Shown: positions 1 to 9,737, numbered from the stretch's first letter. The stretch: DNA of 64,000 nt from Nocardioides terrigena (GCF_003047265.1 NZ_PZYY01000007.1:1-64000); one strand, 5' to 3'. Made by a program: numbers and translations. The notes: generated from the sequence alone by a model not told the origin.

Positions 1-100
1 GACCTCAAGGATCGGGATCGACGAGTGCTCACCCACCGGCTGGACTCAGGCACCACCATGGCCCAAAGCCACCGGGTACGTCCCCATTAGGATCGGACCC

Positions 101-853
101 ATGGCCCCCTACCTCGAGCTGCTGCCCGCCGTCGACATCAAGGGCGGCCAGGCCGTCCAGCTCGTGCAGGGCGTGGACGGGTCGGAGAAGCGCTTCGGCG
201 ACCCCATCGAGGCGGCCCTGCGCTGGCAGCGCGCCGGTGCCGAGTGGATCCACCTGGTCGACCTCGACGCGGCGTTCGGCCACGGGCACAACCGGGAGCT
301 CCAGGCGCAGATCGTGGGCGCGCTCGACATCAAGGTCGAGATGAGCGGCGGGATCCGCGACGACGAGTCGCTGGCCGCCGCGATGGCCACGGGGTGCCGC
401 CGGGTCAACATCGGCACCGCCGCGCTCGAGCAGCCGGAGTGGTGCGCGCGAGCCATCGCCGAGCACGGCGACCGGGTCGCGGTCGGCCTCGACGTGCGTG
501 GCCGCACGCTCGCCGCCCGGGGCTGGACGCGCGAGGGCGGCGACCTCTACGAGGTGCTGTCCCGCCTCGACTCCGAGGGCTGCGCGCGCTACGTCGTCAC
601 CGACGTCAACAAGGACGGCATGCTCCAGGGCCCCAACCTCGACCTGCTGCGCGACGTGTGCGCGGCCACCGACCGCCCCGTGGTGGCCTCCGGCGGGGTC
701 ACCACGCTGGCCGACATCGAGGCGCTGATGGGCCTGGTCCCCGACGGGGTCGAGGGCGCCATCGCGGGCACCGCGCTCTACGAGGGCCGCTTCACCCTCG
801 AGGACGCCCTGGCCCTCACCCGCCCGGCCGGCGAGCAGGGTCGCGAGCAGTGA
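101..853 (+). CDS. hisA: HisA/PriA phosphoribosyl isomerase (ProFAR isomerase)
   Basis: Isomerises ProFAR to PRFAR in cytoplasmic histidine biosynthesis; in actinobacteria this (beta/alpha)8 enzyme (PriA) often also does the TrpF step of tryptophan synthesis. The 250-aa length is normal. The N-terminal [14 protein letters not shown] motif carries the first catalytic Asp (D12), and [14 protein letters not shown] carries the second (D168); the phosphate-binding loops VASGGV and [11 protein letters not shown] are present. The ATG is preceded by AGGATCGGA, a fair ribosome site. Its stop overlaps the hisF start by 4 bases, so the two are translationally coupled. HisH is expected upstream, outside the window. 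Dual PriA activity is inferred from lineage, not shown by the sequence. Confidence 0.96.
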   Translation: MAPYLELLPAVDIKGGQAVQLVQGVDGSEKRFGDPIEAALRWQRAGAEWIHLVDLDAAFGHGHNRELQAQIVGALDIKVEMSGGIRDDESLAAAMATGCRRVNIGTAALEQPEWCARAIAEHGDRVAVGLDVRGRTLAARGWTREGGDLYEVLSRLDSEGCARYVVTDVNKDGMLQGPNLDLLRDVCAATDRPVVASGGVTTLADIEALMGLVPDGVEGAIAGTALYEGRFTLEDALALTRPAGEQGREQ

Positions 854-1611
854 GCCTCGCCGTACGCGTCATCCCGTGCCTGGACGTCGACGGCGGCCGG
901 GTGGTCAAGGGCATCAACTTCACCGAGCTCCGCGACGCGGGGGACCCGGTCGAGCTGGCCCGCACGTACGACGCCGAGGGTGCCGACGAGCTGACGTTCC
1001 TCGACATCTCCGCCTCGCACGAGGGGCGCGCCACCACCATGGAGGTGGTCTCGCGCTGCGCCGAGGAGGTCTTCATCCCGCTGACGGTCGGCGGGGGAGT
1101 GAGCAGCGTGGCGGACGTCGACCGGCTGCTGCGCGCGGGGGCCGACAAGGTGGCGATGAACACCGCCGCCATCCACCGGCCCGAGCTGATCGCCGAGGTG
1201 GCCGACCGGTTCGGCAGCCAGGTCCTGGTGCTGAGCGTCGACGCCCGTCGCTCCGCGGGCACCGACTCCGGCTTCGAGGTCACCACCCACGGCGGGCGCA
1301 GGAGCGCCGGGCTGGACGCCATCGCCTGGGCGGCCCGGGCGGCCGAGCTGGGTGCCGGCGAGATCCTCCTCAACGCGATGGACGCCGACGGCACCCAGGA
1401 CGGCTTCGACCTCGAGCTCATCGCGGCCGCGCGCCGGGCGGTGTCGATCCCGGTGATCGCCAGTGGCGGCGCGGGAGCGGTGGAGCACTTCCCGCCCGCC
1501 GTCGACGCGGGGGCCGACGCCGTCCTGGCCGCGACGGTCTTCCACTTCGGCACCCTGCGGATCGGTGACGTCAAGGCGGGGTTGGCAGCCGCGGGGCACC
1601 CGGTCCGCTGA
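850..1611 (+). CDS. hisF: HisF, cyclase subunit of imidazole glycerol phosphate synthase
   Basis: Uses ammonia delivered by HisH to convert PRFAR to IGP and AICAR. The start is the GTG in the GTGA overlap with hisA, giving 253 aa, the usual family length; longer in-frame starts would run through hisA. The start region [17 protein letters not shown] gives catalytic D12, and LSVDARR gives the second catalytic Asp (D131). LTVGGGVSS and [13 protein letters not shown] are the phosphate-binding loops. About 80 bases without a gene separate it from the next operon. Confidence 0.96.
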   Translation: MSLAVRVIPCLDVDGGRVVKGINFTELRDAGDPVELARTYDAEGADELTFLDISASHEGRATTMEVVSRCAEEVFIPLTVGGGVSSVADVDRLLRAGADKVAMNTAAIHRPELIAEVADRFGSQVLVLSVDARRSAGTDSGFEVTTHGGRRSAGLDAIAWAARAAELGAGEILLNAMDADGTQDGFDLELIAAARRAVSIPVIASGGAGAVEHFPPAVDAGADAVLAATVFHFGTLRIGDVKAGLAAAGHPVR

Positions 1612-1693
1612 GGCGACCCGGCCACCACCACCGCAGTGGTTCACACGGTGGCCACGGTGCGGCTGCGGGGGGTGGCGGACTTACGATTTCGCC

Positions 1694-2578
1694 ATGCGCA
1701 CCCTGACCCGGCCCCTCATCGCCACCTCGCTGGCCGCCACCGTCCTCCTGACCGCCTGCGGCGCCCCCCGCGACGAGGCGGACGAGGCCACCGACAGCTC
1801 GACGTCGGAGGAGACCACCGAGGCCGCCTCGTGCGACAAGGAGTCCCTCGAGACGCTGGGCGACGGCGTGCTGACCGTCGGCACGGACTCCCCGGCGTAC
1901 GAGCCCTGGTTCGTCGACGACGACCCCACCAACGGTGAGGGCTACGAGTCGGCCGTGGCCTACGCGGTGGCCGAGCAGCTCGGGTACGCCGCCGACGAGG
2001 TCGAGTGGGTCGTCGTGCCGTTCAACGCCGTGGTGAGCCCGGGGGAGAAGAAGTTCGACTTCGACGTCAACCAGGTCTCCATCACCGAGGAGCGCCGCAA
2101 CGCGGTCGACTTCTCGAGCGGCTACTACGACGTGCGCCAGACCGTCATCACCAACGCCGGCAGCGCGATCGACGGCGCCACCGCGATCGCCGACCTGGCC
2201 GACGCCAAGCTGGGCGCGCAGGTCGGGACGACGAGCTACAACGCGATCGAGGAGCAGATCGGCACCTCGGAGCAGGCCGCCGCCTTCGACACCAACGACC
2301 AGGCGGTGCAGGCGCTCAAGAACGGCCAGATCGACGGCATCGTCGTCGACCTCCCCACCGCCTACTTCATGGTCGCGGCCCAGCTCGACGACGGTGTCAT
2401 CGTCGGCCAGCTGCCGCTTCCCGACGGTGAGGTCGAGCAGTTCGGTGCGGTCCTCGACAAGGACAGCCCGCTGACCGACTGCGTCTCGCAGGCCGTCGAC
2501 GCGCTGCGCGAGGACGGCACCCTGGACCAGCTCGCCGACGAGTGGCTGGCGCAGCAGGGCGCTCCCGAGCTCTCCTGA
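1694..2578 (+). CDS. Polar amino acid ABC transporter substrate-binding lipoprotein
   Basis: Captures an amino acid outside the membrane for the importer encoded by the next two genes. The 294-aa product starts with MRTLTRPLIATSLAATVLL and a lipobox TACG, so it should be lipidated on Cys and anchored. After an acidic Ser/Thr linker the SBP_bac_3 fold is recognisable by LTVGTDSPAYEPWF near the start and by DFDVNQVSITEERRNAVDFS, the usual ligand-domain signature. The longer in-frame start at 1463 lies inside hisF and lacks the signal peptide, so the ATG at 1694 is chosen. The ligand cannot be told from sequence; polar or acidic amino acids are typical for the family. Confidence 0.93.
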   Translation: MRTLTRPLIATSLAATVLLTACGAPRDEADEATDSSTSEETTEAASCDKESLETLGDGVLTVGTDSPAYEPWFVDDDPTNGEGYESAVAYAVAEQLGYAADEVEWVVVPFNAVVSPGEKKFDFDVNQVSITEERRNAVDFSSGYYDVRQTVITNAGSAIDGATAIADLADAKLGAQVGTTSYNAIEEQIGTSEQAAAFDTNDQAVQALKNGQIDGIVVDLPTAYFMVAAQLDDGVIVGQLPLPDGEVEQFGAVLDKDSPLTDCVSQAVDALREDGTLDQLADEWLAQQGAPELS

Positions 2579-3453
2579 TGCCGGCCCAGGACACCGGCGC
2601 TGCGCAGACCGACTGGCAGCCGTCGGAGGTCCAGCGTGAGCGGGACGCCTGGCGTCGCCGGCAGACGCGCCGCAGTGCTGCGATCGCCGCCACCTCGACG
2701 ATCGTCCTGCTCGGGGTGGTGGCGGCCTTCGTCGTCACCTCGCCCGGGTGGGAGCGCGTCAAGGAGACGTACTTCGACTGGGACAAGGCCGTCGACTCGT
2801 TCCCCGCGGTGCTGGAGGGACTCTGGCTCAACATCCGGGTGATGGTCGTCTGCGCCATCGTCATCGTGATCCTGAGCCTCACCATCGCTGTGATGCGGAC
2901 CGTCCGGGGCCCCGTGGCGTTCCCGTTGCGGCTGCTCGGCACCGTCTACGTCGACGTCTTCCGGGGGCTGCCGCTGCTGCTCGTGCTGTTCCTGCTCGGC
3001 TTCGGCGGTCCCGCGCTCGACCTGACCGGGCTGCCGACGTCGGCGCTCTTCTGGGGGTGTGCGGCGCTCGTGCTGTCCTACTCGGCGTACGTCGCCGAGG
3101 TCTTCCGGGCGGGCATCGAGTCGGTGCACCCGTCCCAGCGCCTCGCGGGACGGTCGCTGGGCCTGTCCTACGCCCAGACGCTGCGCCACGTGGTGCTGCC
3201 CCAGGCGTGGCGGCGGGTGCTGCCGCCCCTGATGAACGACCTGGTCTCGCTCCAGAAGGACTCCGGCCTGATCGCCGTCCTCGGCGTGATCGACGCGATC
3301 CGGGCCGCCCAGATCGAGACGGCCCGCGACTTCAACTACACGCCGTACGTCGTGGCGGGCTTCCTCTTCATCTGCCTGACCATCCCGATGGCCCGGCTGA
3401 CGGACCGGTACGCCCGCAAGCAGGGCTTCCACGGAGCGGGAGGCATGCTGTGA
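2578..3453 (+). CDS. Amino acid ABC transporter permease (HisM/GlnP type)
   Basis: Membrane channel subunit of the importer. It starts at the ATG of an ATGA overlap with the binding-protein gene and gives 291 aa. A charged cytoplasmic N terminus of about 40 residues precedes the first membrane helix, followed by the TIGR01726-type block LYVDVFRGLPLLLVLF-like region and the ABC-contacting EAA loop around HPSQRLAGRSLGLSYAQTLR. The C terminus SGLIAVLGVIDAIRAAQIE is typical for PAAT permeases. Only one permease gene is present, so the channel is probably a homodimer. Confidence 0.93.
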   Translation: MPAQDTGAAQTDWQPSEVQRERDAWRRRQTRRSAAIAATSTIVLLGVVAAFVVTSPGWERVKETYFDWDKAVDSFPAVLEGLWLNIRVMVVCAIVIVILSLTIAVMRTVRGPVAFPLRLLGTVYVDVFRGLPLLLVLFLLGFGGPALDLTGLPTSALFWGCAALVLSYSAYVAEVFRAGIESVHPSQRLAGRSLGLSYAQTLRHVVLPQAWRRVLPPLMNDLVSLQKDSGLIAVLGVIDAIRAAQIETARDFNYTPYVVAGFLFICLTIPMARLTDRYARKQGFHGAGGML

Positions 3454-4190
3454 GCGAGCTGGTGCTGGAGATGGCCGGCGTCCGCAAGGTCTTCGGCGAG
3501 CACGTGGTGCTGCACGACGTCGACCTGTCGGTCGCGCGCGGGCAGTGCGTGGTGCTCATCGGTGCCAGCGGCTCCGGCAAGTCGACCCTGCTGCGCTGCG
3601 CCAACCTCCTCGAGACCGTCGACGACGGCGTCATCACCTTCGAGGGCGAGGACGTCACCGACCCCCGCGTCGACGCGGACGCGGTCCGGGCCCGGATGGG
3701 GCTGGTGTTCCAGGCCTACAACCTCTTCCCGCACCTCACCGTGCTGGGCAACGTGACGCTCGCGCTGCGCAAGGTGCACGGCGTTCCCGAGGAGGAGGCC
3801 AGTGCCCGCGGTCTGGCGATGCTGGACCGGGTGGGCCTCGCGTCCAAGGCGCGGGCCCGGCCCGACGACCTCTCGGGCGGTCAGCAGCAGCGCGTCGCGA
3901 TCGCCCGGGCGCTCGTCGCCAACCCGCGGCTGATGCTCCTCGACGAGGTGACGTCGGCGCTCGACCCGGAGCTGGTGGGCGAGGTCCTGGACCTGCTCAC
4001 CGACCTCAAGGCCGAGGGCGTGACGATGGTCCTCAACACCCACGAGATGGGCTTCGCCCGGGACGTGGCCGACACCGTGTGCTTCCTGCACGACGGGGTG
4101 ATCCACGAGACCGGCAGCCCCGAGCAGGTGATCGGGGACCCGAGCAAGGAGCGCACCCGGGCGTTCCTGTCGCGGCTGCGGCTCGTCTAG
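3450..4190 (+). CDS. Amino acid ABC transporter ATP-binding protein (GlnQ type)
   Basis: ATPase of the importer. The GTG start overlaps the permease stop by 4 bases and gives 246 aa, normal for GlnQ/HisP. Walker A is GASGSGKST, the Q-loop is VFQAYNLFPHLTVLGNV, the signature is LSGGQQQR, Walker B is LMLLDEVTSALDPE and the switch His is in LNTHEM. All catalytic residues are intact. Its stop overlaps the stop of the convergent downstream gene in a shared CTAG. Confidence 0.95.
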   Translation: MSELVLEMAGVRKVFGEHVVLHDVDLSVARGQCVVLIGASGSGKSTLLRCANLLETVDDGVITFEGEDVTDPRVDADAVRARMGLVFQAYNLFPHLTVLGNVTLALRKVHGVPEEEASARGLAMLDRVGLASKARARPDDLSGGQQQRVAIARALVANPRLMLLDEVTSALDPELVGEVLDLLTDLKAEGVTMVLNTHEMGFARDVADTVCFLHDGVIHETGSPEQVIGDPSKERTRAFLSRLRLV

Positions 4191-4813
4191 GTCCCGAGGT
4201 CGGCGCCGCGGAGCCGGGCGATCCGGTCCAGGGGTCCGGTGAGGTCGACGCCGCGGGTCTGGTCGCGGCCGTGGAGGAAGAGCACCAGCTCCCCGGGCAG
4301 GCCGTGCACGGTCACCGGCTCGTCCCCCCGGCGCAGGGTGGCGGTCTCGCCGGTGTCGGTGCGCTCGAGCCGCACCGGCACCTTCGCCGAGGCGACCAGG
4401 CCGCGGCCGATCAGTCGCAGGGCCTTCCAGAGCACGTCGTGGTCGTGCCGCGTGACCTCGCGTGGCTCCCAACCGGGCTGGGCGCGCCTCAGGTCCTCGT
4501 GGTGGACGAAGAACTCGACGGGGTTGACCAGGTCGTCGACCGGCTTGAGGGCCACGGGGGTGAGGCGGGGGTGGCGGAAGCGGTCCACGAGGTCGTCGAA
4601 GTCCGCGGTCGCCGTACGCCGCATCGCGCGCTCGGTGAGCCCGGCGAGGGGAGGAACGACGATCCCGGCCGCCCCCAGCGGGCTGTGCTCGCGCACCAGG
4701 AGGTGGGCCAGCAGGTCGCGTGCGGACCAGTCGCCGCACAGGGTCGGGGCGTCGGGTCCGACGGCGAGGGCGGTGTCGGCCAGCGCGTGCCGCTCGGCTC
4801 GGGCGAGGCTCAT
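4187..4813 (-). CDS. TIGR03085-like DinB/mycothiol-dependent fold protein
   Basis: A 208-aa protein of an actinobacterial family (TIGR03085, maleylpyruvate-isomerase/DinB-like four-helix fold) with no settled function. The N-terminal SLARAERHALADTA and CGDWSARDLLAHLLVRE regions give the conserved helix with the His that binds metal in DinB relatives, and VEFFVHHEDLRRAQPGWEPRE is a strong family signature. The reading frame extends 39 codons upstream, but similarity begins at the ATG at 4813, which is chosen. It converges on the ABC importer ATPase and is divergent from the ABC exporter. Mycothiol dependence is inferred only from the fold family. Confidence 0.82.
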   Translation of the reverse strand: MSLARAERHALADTALAVGPDAPTLCGDWSARDLLAHLLVREHSPLGAAGIVVPPLAGLTERAMRRTATADFDDLVDRFRHPRLTPVALKPVDDLVNPVEFFVHHEDLRRAQPGWEPREVTRHDHDVLWKALRLIGRGLVASAKVPVRLERTDTGETATLRRGDEPVTVHGLPGELVLFLHGRDQTRGVDLTGPLDRIARLRGADLGT

Positions 4814-4896
4814 GCGCCCAACCCTAGGGCCGGGCGGGTGATGCCCCTGCACGATTGGGTCGCTGTCGGTGGCGGGGAATAGCCTGACCTGTCGGG

Positions 4897-6786
4897 ATGG
4901 TTGCGACGAGCAACCGCCCCGACGACACATCGGGCGACATCATGGACACGAGGGGGCGGGCGACACAGGTGGCAGGCGAGGACGCGGAGCTCCGGGGATC
5001 GACGACCTGGGAGGGCTTCGCCGTACTCGGCCACGCCATCCGGCGCGAGCCCGGCATCTTCATCCTCTCCACCGTGGGCTCGGTGCTCTTCGCCGTGCTG
5101 ACCGTCGCCGACGCCTGGGTGCTCGGTTGGGCCACCGACAACGTCGTGATCCCGGCCTTCGAGACCGGCGAGATCGGCGCCGAGATGCTCTGGGCCGTGC
5201 TCGGTCTCTTCCTGGGTGTCGCGATCCTGCGGGCCGTGGGGATCGTCGCGCGCCGGCTCGGCGCCGGCATCATGCAGTTCCGCATGCAGGCGCACACCCG
5301 CCGCGCGGTCACCCGGCAATACCTCACCCTGCCCATGGAGTGGCACCAGCGGCACCCGACCGGGCAGCTGCTCTCCAACGCCTACTCCGACGTCGAGGCC
5401 GCCTGGGCCCCGATCGCCCCGCTCCCGATGGCCCTCGGCACCGTCGTGATGATGGTCATCGCGGTGATCCAGATGCTGCTCGCCGACGTGGTCCTGGCCG
5501 TCGTCGGGCTGCTGGTCTTCCCGGCCGTGGTGGTCGCCAACCTCGCCTACCAGCGGCTCGCCTCGCCCCTGATGACCCACGCGCAGGCGCTGCGCGCCGA
5601 GGTCAGCGAGATCGCCCACGAGTCCTTCGACGGCGCGATGGTCGTCAAGACGCTGGGCCGTGAGACCCAGGAGACCGACCGGTTCCGCGCCAAGGCCCAC
5701 GAGCTGCGCGACGTCAACATCCGGGCGGGCCGCATCCGTGCCGCCTTCGACCCGACCCTGGCCTCGCTGCCCAACATCGGCGTCCTGATCGTGCTGGCCG
5801 TCGGGACGGCGCGGGTCATCAGCGGCCAGACCGACGCCGGTGACGTCGTCACCGTCGCCTACCTCCTGACCATCGTGGCCTTCCCCATCCGCGCCATCGG
5901 CTGGCTGCTGGGCGAGTTCCCGCGCTCGGTCGTGGGCTACCGCCGCGCGGAGGCGGTCATCGCGGCGACCGGGTCCATGGAGTACGGCGCCGCCACCCTG
6001 CCGACGGCCGGTCGCGGCGCCGTCCTCGAGGTCGACGGCCTGCACTACGCCTACGACCCCGCGACCCGCCTCCTCGACGGCGTGTCCTTCGACGTGCAGC
6101 CGGGCCGGACGGTCGCCCTGGTCGGGCAGACCGCCTCCGGCAAGAGCACCCTGACCAACCTGCTGACCCGGCTCGTCGACCCGGACGCCGGGTCCGTGCG
6201 CGTCGACGGGGTCGACCTGCGCGACCTCGCGCGCGGCCAGCTCGCGGGGGCGGTGGCGCTGGTGCCGCAGACGGCCTTCCTCTTCGACGACACCGTCCGC
6301 GGCAACATCACCCTCGGCGCCGACATCCCCGACGACGTGGTGTGGGCCGCGCTGCGCGATGCGCAGGCCGACGGCTTCGTCGCCGCGCTGGGCGACGGCC
6401 TGGACACCCAGCTGGGGGAGCGGGGCACGTCGCTCTCCGGAGGGCAGCGCCAGCGCATCTCACTGGCCCGCGCGCTGGTGCGTCGCCCCCGCCTGCTGAT
6501 CCTCGACGACGCCACGTCGGCGGTGGACCCCGAGGTCGAGGCCCGCATCCTGGCGACGCTGCGGCAAGGAGCGACCGACACCACCCTCGTGGTCGTCGCC
6601 TACCGCAAGGCCACCATCGGCCTCGCCGACGAGGTGGTGCACCTCGACGAGGGGCGCGTCGCCGACCGCGGCACCCACCGTGAGCTCCTGGACCGCAGTC
6701 CCGACTACGCCCGCCTCGTCAACGCCTACGAGCAGGCGGCCCACGACGACGCCGCCACCCCGAGCAGCGCCGGAGGCGCCCCGTGA
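4897..6786 (+). CDS. Heterodimeric ABC exporter, half-transporter with degenerate ATP site
   Basis: A 629-aa half-transporter with six membrane helices in the first ~330 residues and a C-terminal ATPase. Walker A is GQTASGKST (about residues 410-418) and the signature is a canonical LSGGQ (about 513-517). Walker B reads LLILDDATSAVD, with Asp where the catalytic Glu normally stands, and the switch region reads VVAYRKAT, with Tyr for His. This is the pattern of the non-hydrolysing half of heterodimeric exporters such as BmrCD or TM287/288. The stop overlaps the partner's start by 4 bases. The start is uncertain: ATG 4942 is also possible. The substrate is unknown. Confidence 0.92.
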   Translation: MVATSNRPDDTSGDIMDTRGRATQVAGEDAELRGSTTWEGFAVLGHAIRREPGIFILSTVGSVLFAVLTVADAWVLGWATDNVVIPAFETGEIGAEMLWAVLGLFLGVAILRAVGIVARRLGAGIMQFRMQAHTRRAVTRQYLTLPMEWHQRHPTGQLLSNAYSDVEAAWAPIAPLPMALGTVVMMVIAVIQMLLADVVLAVVGLLVFPAVVVANLAYQRLASPLMTHAQALRAEVSEIAHESFDGAMVVKTLGRETQETDRFRAKAHELRDVNIRAGRIRAAFDPTLASLPNIGVLIVLAVGTARVISGQTDAGDVVTVAYLLTIVAFPIRAIGWLLGEFPRSVVGYRRAEAVIAATGSMEYGAATLPTAGRGAVLEVDGLHYAYDPATRLLDGVSFDVQPGRTVALVGQTASGKSTLTNLLTRLVDPDAGSVRVDGVDLRDLARGQLAGAVALVPQTAFLFDDTVRGNITLGADIPDDVVWAALRDAQADGFVAALGDGLDTQLGERGTSLSGGQRQRISLARALVRRPRLLILDDATSAVDPEVEARILATLRQGATDTTLVVVAYRKATIGLADEVVHLDEGRVADRGTHRELLDRSPDYARLVNAYEQAAHDDAATPSSAGGAP

Positions 6787-8597
6787 GCACCACGACCCGC
6801 AACCCCGCCGCCGGCACCCGGATGGACACCGGCGAGGACATCGGCGCCATCGAGACCATCCGCCGCGGCATGCAGATCTCGCCCGAGCTCCGCGAGGGGC
6901 TGCGCTTCACGCTCTTCCTCGCGATCGTCGCCGCCTGCGGGCAGGTGGTCGTGCCGATCGCCGTCCAGCAGACCCTCGACCGCGGGCTCAACGGCCCGGA
7001 CGGCCCACAGCTCGACTACGTCGTGGCCCTGGGCATCGGCTGCGCGGTGGTGCTCGCCATCACCAGCCTCGCGTCGTACGCCATGACCAGCAGGCTCTTC
7101 GCGACCTCCGAGCGCGGGCTAGCGACGCTGCGCATCAAGGCCTTCCGCCACGTGCACGACCTGCCGCTCCTCACGCAGAACACCGAGCGTCGCGGCGCCC
7201 TCGTCTCGCGGGTCACCAGCGACGTCGACCAGGTCAGCCAGTTCCTCGTGTTCGGCGGCCTGATCTTCGTGGTCAGCATCGGCCAGATGCTGGTCGCCAC
7301 CGTGATCATGGTGATCTACAGCTGGCAGCTCGCCCTCGTCGTGTGGCTGTGCTTCGCGCCGCTCTTCATCTCGATCCGCTACTTCCAGCGCAAGCTGTCC
7401 GAGGCCTACGGCGTCGTCCGCCACCAGGTGGGCGTGCTGCTCGGCGCCATCTCCGAGCCCGTCGTCGGCGCGGCCACCGTCCGCTCGTACGCCGTCGAGG
7501 AGCGCACCCAGGGCCGCATCGACGCGGCCATCGACGAGTTCAAGACGGCGAGCACGCGCGCGCAGAAGTTCACCGTCGTGTCGTTCTCGCTCGGCGGCAT
7601 CTCGGCCGGCCTCGCCAACGCCGGCGTGCTGATCGTCGGGGTGCTGCTCGGCTTCACGGGCGACATGACGGCCGGCAAGGTGCTCGCGTTCGCGTTCCTC
7701 GTGACGCTCTTCGTGGGCCCGGTCCAGATGGGCACCCAGATCCTCACCGACGCGCAGAACGCCATCGTCAGCTGGCGGCGGGTCATCGGCATCCTGGAGA
7801 CGCCCGCCGACCTCGTCGACCCCGGCCCGGACGGCCTCGTCCTGCCGCGTGGGCCGATCGACGTGACCTTCGACGAGGTCACCTTCGCCTACCCCGGCGG
7901 CCCGCCGGTGCTGTCCGACGTCTCCCTGCACATCGACGCCGGCACCCGGGTGGCGATCGTGGGGGAGACCGGCTCGGGCAAGTCGACCTTCGCCAAGCTG
8001 CTGACCCGGCTCATGGACCCGGTCGAGGGCGGCGTGCTGCTCGACGGTCTCGACGTACGCCGCATCGCCCCGGCGTCGCTGCGCCGCAGCGTCGTGCTGG
8101 TGCCCCAGGAGGGCTTCCTCTTCGACGACTCGATCGCCGCCAACGTGCGCTACGGCAAGCTCGACGCGACCGAGGCCGAGATCCTCGCGTCGGCCGACGA
8201 GCTGGGCCTGCGCGACTGGCTCGACGCCCTTCCCGCCGGGATGGCGACGAAGGTCGGCCAGCGCGGGGAGTCGCTGTCGGCCGGCGAGCGCCAGCTGGTG
8301 GCCCTGCTGCGAGCCCACCTGGCCGACCCCGACCTGCTCGTGCTCGACGAGGCCACCAGCGCCGTCGACCCGCAGCTGGAGATGCGCATCGGTCGCGCCC
8401 TGGAGCGCCTCATGCAGTCGCGCACCTCGGTGACCATCGCCCACCGGCTCTCGACCGCCGAGAACGCCGACGAGGTGATCGTGGTCGACCGTGGGCGGGT
8501 GGTGCAGCGGGGACCGCACCAGGAGCTGGCCGCGCAGGAGGGCACGGTGTACGCCGGGCTCCACTCCTCGTGGGTGGCCCAGCACGACGCCCGCTGA
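6783..8597 (+). CDS. Heterodimeric ABC exporter, half-transporter with canonical ATP site
   Basis: The 604-aa partner of the preceding gene, started by GTG in a GTGA overlap. It has N-terminal transmembrane helices and an ATPase with Walker A GETGSGKST, full Walker B LLVLDEATSAVD and switch IAHRLST. Its signature is the variant LSAGE instead of LSGGQ. In the heterodimer its Walker motifs would pair with the good LSGGQ of the other half to make the active site, while its LSAGE completes the degenerate one. Substrate (lipid, drug or peptide) cannot be inferred; there is no adjacent regulator. Confidence 0.93.
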   Translation: MSTTTRNPAAGTRMDTGEDIGAIETIRRGMQISPELREGLRFTLFLAIVAACGQVVVPIAVQQTLDRGLNGPDGPQLDYVVALGIGCAVVLAITSLASYAMTSRLFATSERGLATLRIKAFRHVHDLPLLTQNTERRGALVSRVTSDVDQVSQFLVFGGLIFVVSIGQMLVATVIMVIYSWQLALVVWLCFAPLFISIRYFQRKLSEAYGVVRHQVGVLLGAISEPVVGAATVRSYAVEERTQGRIDAAIDEFKTASTRAQKFTVVSFSLGGISAGLANAGVLIVGVLLGFTGDMTAGKVLAFAFLVTLFVGPVQMGTQILTDAQNAIVSWRRVIGILETPADLVDPGPDGLVLPRGPIDVTFDEVTFAYPGGPPVLSDVSLHIDAGTRVAIVGETGSGKSTFAKLLTRLMDPVEGGVLLDGLDVRRIAPASLRRSVVLVPQEGFLFDDSIAANVRYGKLDATEAEILASADELGLRDWLDALPAGMATKVGQRGESLSAGERQLVALLRAHLADPDLLVLDEATSAVDPQLEMRIGRALERLMQSRTSVTIAHRLSTAENADEVIVVDRGRVVQRGPHQELAAQEGTVYAGLHSSWVAQHDAR

Positions 8598-8605
8598 GGC
8601 GGGCG
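8588..8605. terminator. GC-rich hairpin between convergent genes
   Basis: CGCCCGC and GCGGGCG form a perfect 7-base stem around the loop TGAG, which contains the exporter stop codon. It lies between the exporter and the convergent SsgA-like gene and could serve both. There is no T-run, so termination is inferred from position. Confidence 0.45.
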
Positions 8606-8614
8606 CGCGGCGGG

Positions 8615-9034
8615 TCAGACCGCCAGCAGCTGCGCGATCATCTGGTCGACGTCGACGTGATCGGCCTCGACACCGGGCGGGCACACGTCGACGGTGCGGC
8701 CGATGAAGGCGGTGACCTCGTCGGTGCGCACCTCGAGCAGCAGGTGCCCGTCGGGGCTGCAGAGCTCGATCTGCACGATGGCGGTCCCGTCGTCGTCGAG
8801 GGACGGGCAGATCCGCACGTCGCCCTCGCCGGTCGGGTGGGTGATGCCGCGCATCAGGAGGTCGCGGCCGAAGGTCCAGGTGACGAGGGGCTCGACGTCG
8901 CCGAACGTCATGGTCACGGCGAAGGCGTCAGACCGGGCATAGCCGAGAACGGTGTCCAGCTCGTAGCGGTGACCATCGAGGTCCCGGCAGTACATCGTCA
9001 CGTCGACAGCGACGTCAGCGGTGATCCTGCGCAT
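8615..9034 (-). CDS. SsgA-family sporulation/cell-division protein
   Basis: A 139-aa protein of the SsgA-like (SALP) family, which in actinomycetes helps place the division septum by recruiting FtsZ. Family hallmarks are visible: a beta-rich N terminus, SDAFAVTMTF, PLVTWTFGRDLLMRGI, GEGDVRI and SPDGHLLLEVRTDEVTAFIGRTVDVCPPG. The length matches SsgB. It stands alone, transcribed toward the ABC exporter and away from the PGPGW protein. Because SALPs are confined to morphologically complex actinobacteria and relatives, it also helps place the organism. Confidence 0.88.
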   Translation of the reverse strand: MRRITADVAVDVTMYCRDLDGHRYELDTVLGYARSDAFAVTMTFGDVEPLVTWTFGRDLLMRGITHPTGEGDVRICPSLDDDGTAIVQIELCSPDGHLLLEVRTDEVTAFIGRTVDVCPPGVEADHVDVDQMIAQLLAV

Positions 9035-9242
9035 GTGTCTCCACTCTCTCTCAAGGTGCCCGACCGCTCGGACCCTCCTCGGTGGTAGGACGGCGGGGGT
9101 ACCGACCTATGACGTGGGTTCAACGACCCTGTCCGAGGAGGGCTACGACACACGTTGTGCAAGGCCCGTAGGGTCATCACGTGAGCGCAGCAAAGCAGGC
9201 GCGGCAGACTTTAGCCGCGGAGACACGCAGGGAGAATTCCTG

Positions 9243-9737
9243 ATGGGCGTTCCGGGGGGTGGCGCGGCCAAGCGAGTGGTGCTCGAGACTCTCGGCTGGG
9301 TCCTGCTGGTGGCGGGAGTTGCGGCGATTTTCCTGCCCGGACCCGGTCTCCTCGGGATCTTCGCCGGTCTAGCCCTGTTGTCCCAGCAGTACGACTGGGC
9401 GGAGCGGCGCGTCGAGCCCGTCCGCGTCGCCGCCATGCGCGGTGCCGCCGAGAGTGTGGAGACATGGCCGCGCATCGTCGCGTCCGTCATGGGGGCCCTG
9501 ATCCTGGTGGCCTGCGGCGTGCTCTGGATCTACCACCCGCCGTCGCCGGAGTGGTGGCCGCTCGACGACCGGTGGTGGCTGCCCGGCGACCTGTGGACCG
9601 GGATCACCCAGATTGCGTCAGCAGGCATCGCGGTGGGCCTCATCGTCTACAGCTACCGCCGCTTCCACAACCGGCCCGAGGCCGTCGCTGCGCTGCGCAA
9701 GCAGGGCGATTCCGACTCGTCCGCCGCGATGCGTTAG
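9243..9737 (+). CDS. PGPGW-type (TIGR02611-like) transmembrane protein
   Basis: A 164-aa membrane protein of unknown function. The segment LGWVLLVAGVAAIFLPGPGLLGIFAGLALLSQ holds the PGPG turn that defines the family, and two more hydrophobic helices follow. Although the frame is open to 9021, a ribosome site (AGGGAGAA) lies 7 bases before ATG 9243 and the earlier part has no membrane or domain character. It ends 22 bases before the tRNA gene. Confidence 0.8.
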   Translation: MGVPGGGAAKRVVLETLGWVLLVAGVAAIFLPGPGLLGIFAGLALLSQQYDWAERRVEPVRVAAMRGAAESVETWPRIVASVMGALILVACGVLWIYHPPSPEWWPLDDRWWLPGDLWTGITQIASAGIAVGLIVYSYRRFHNRPEAVAALRKQGDSDSSAAMR

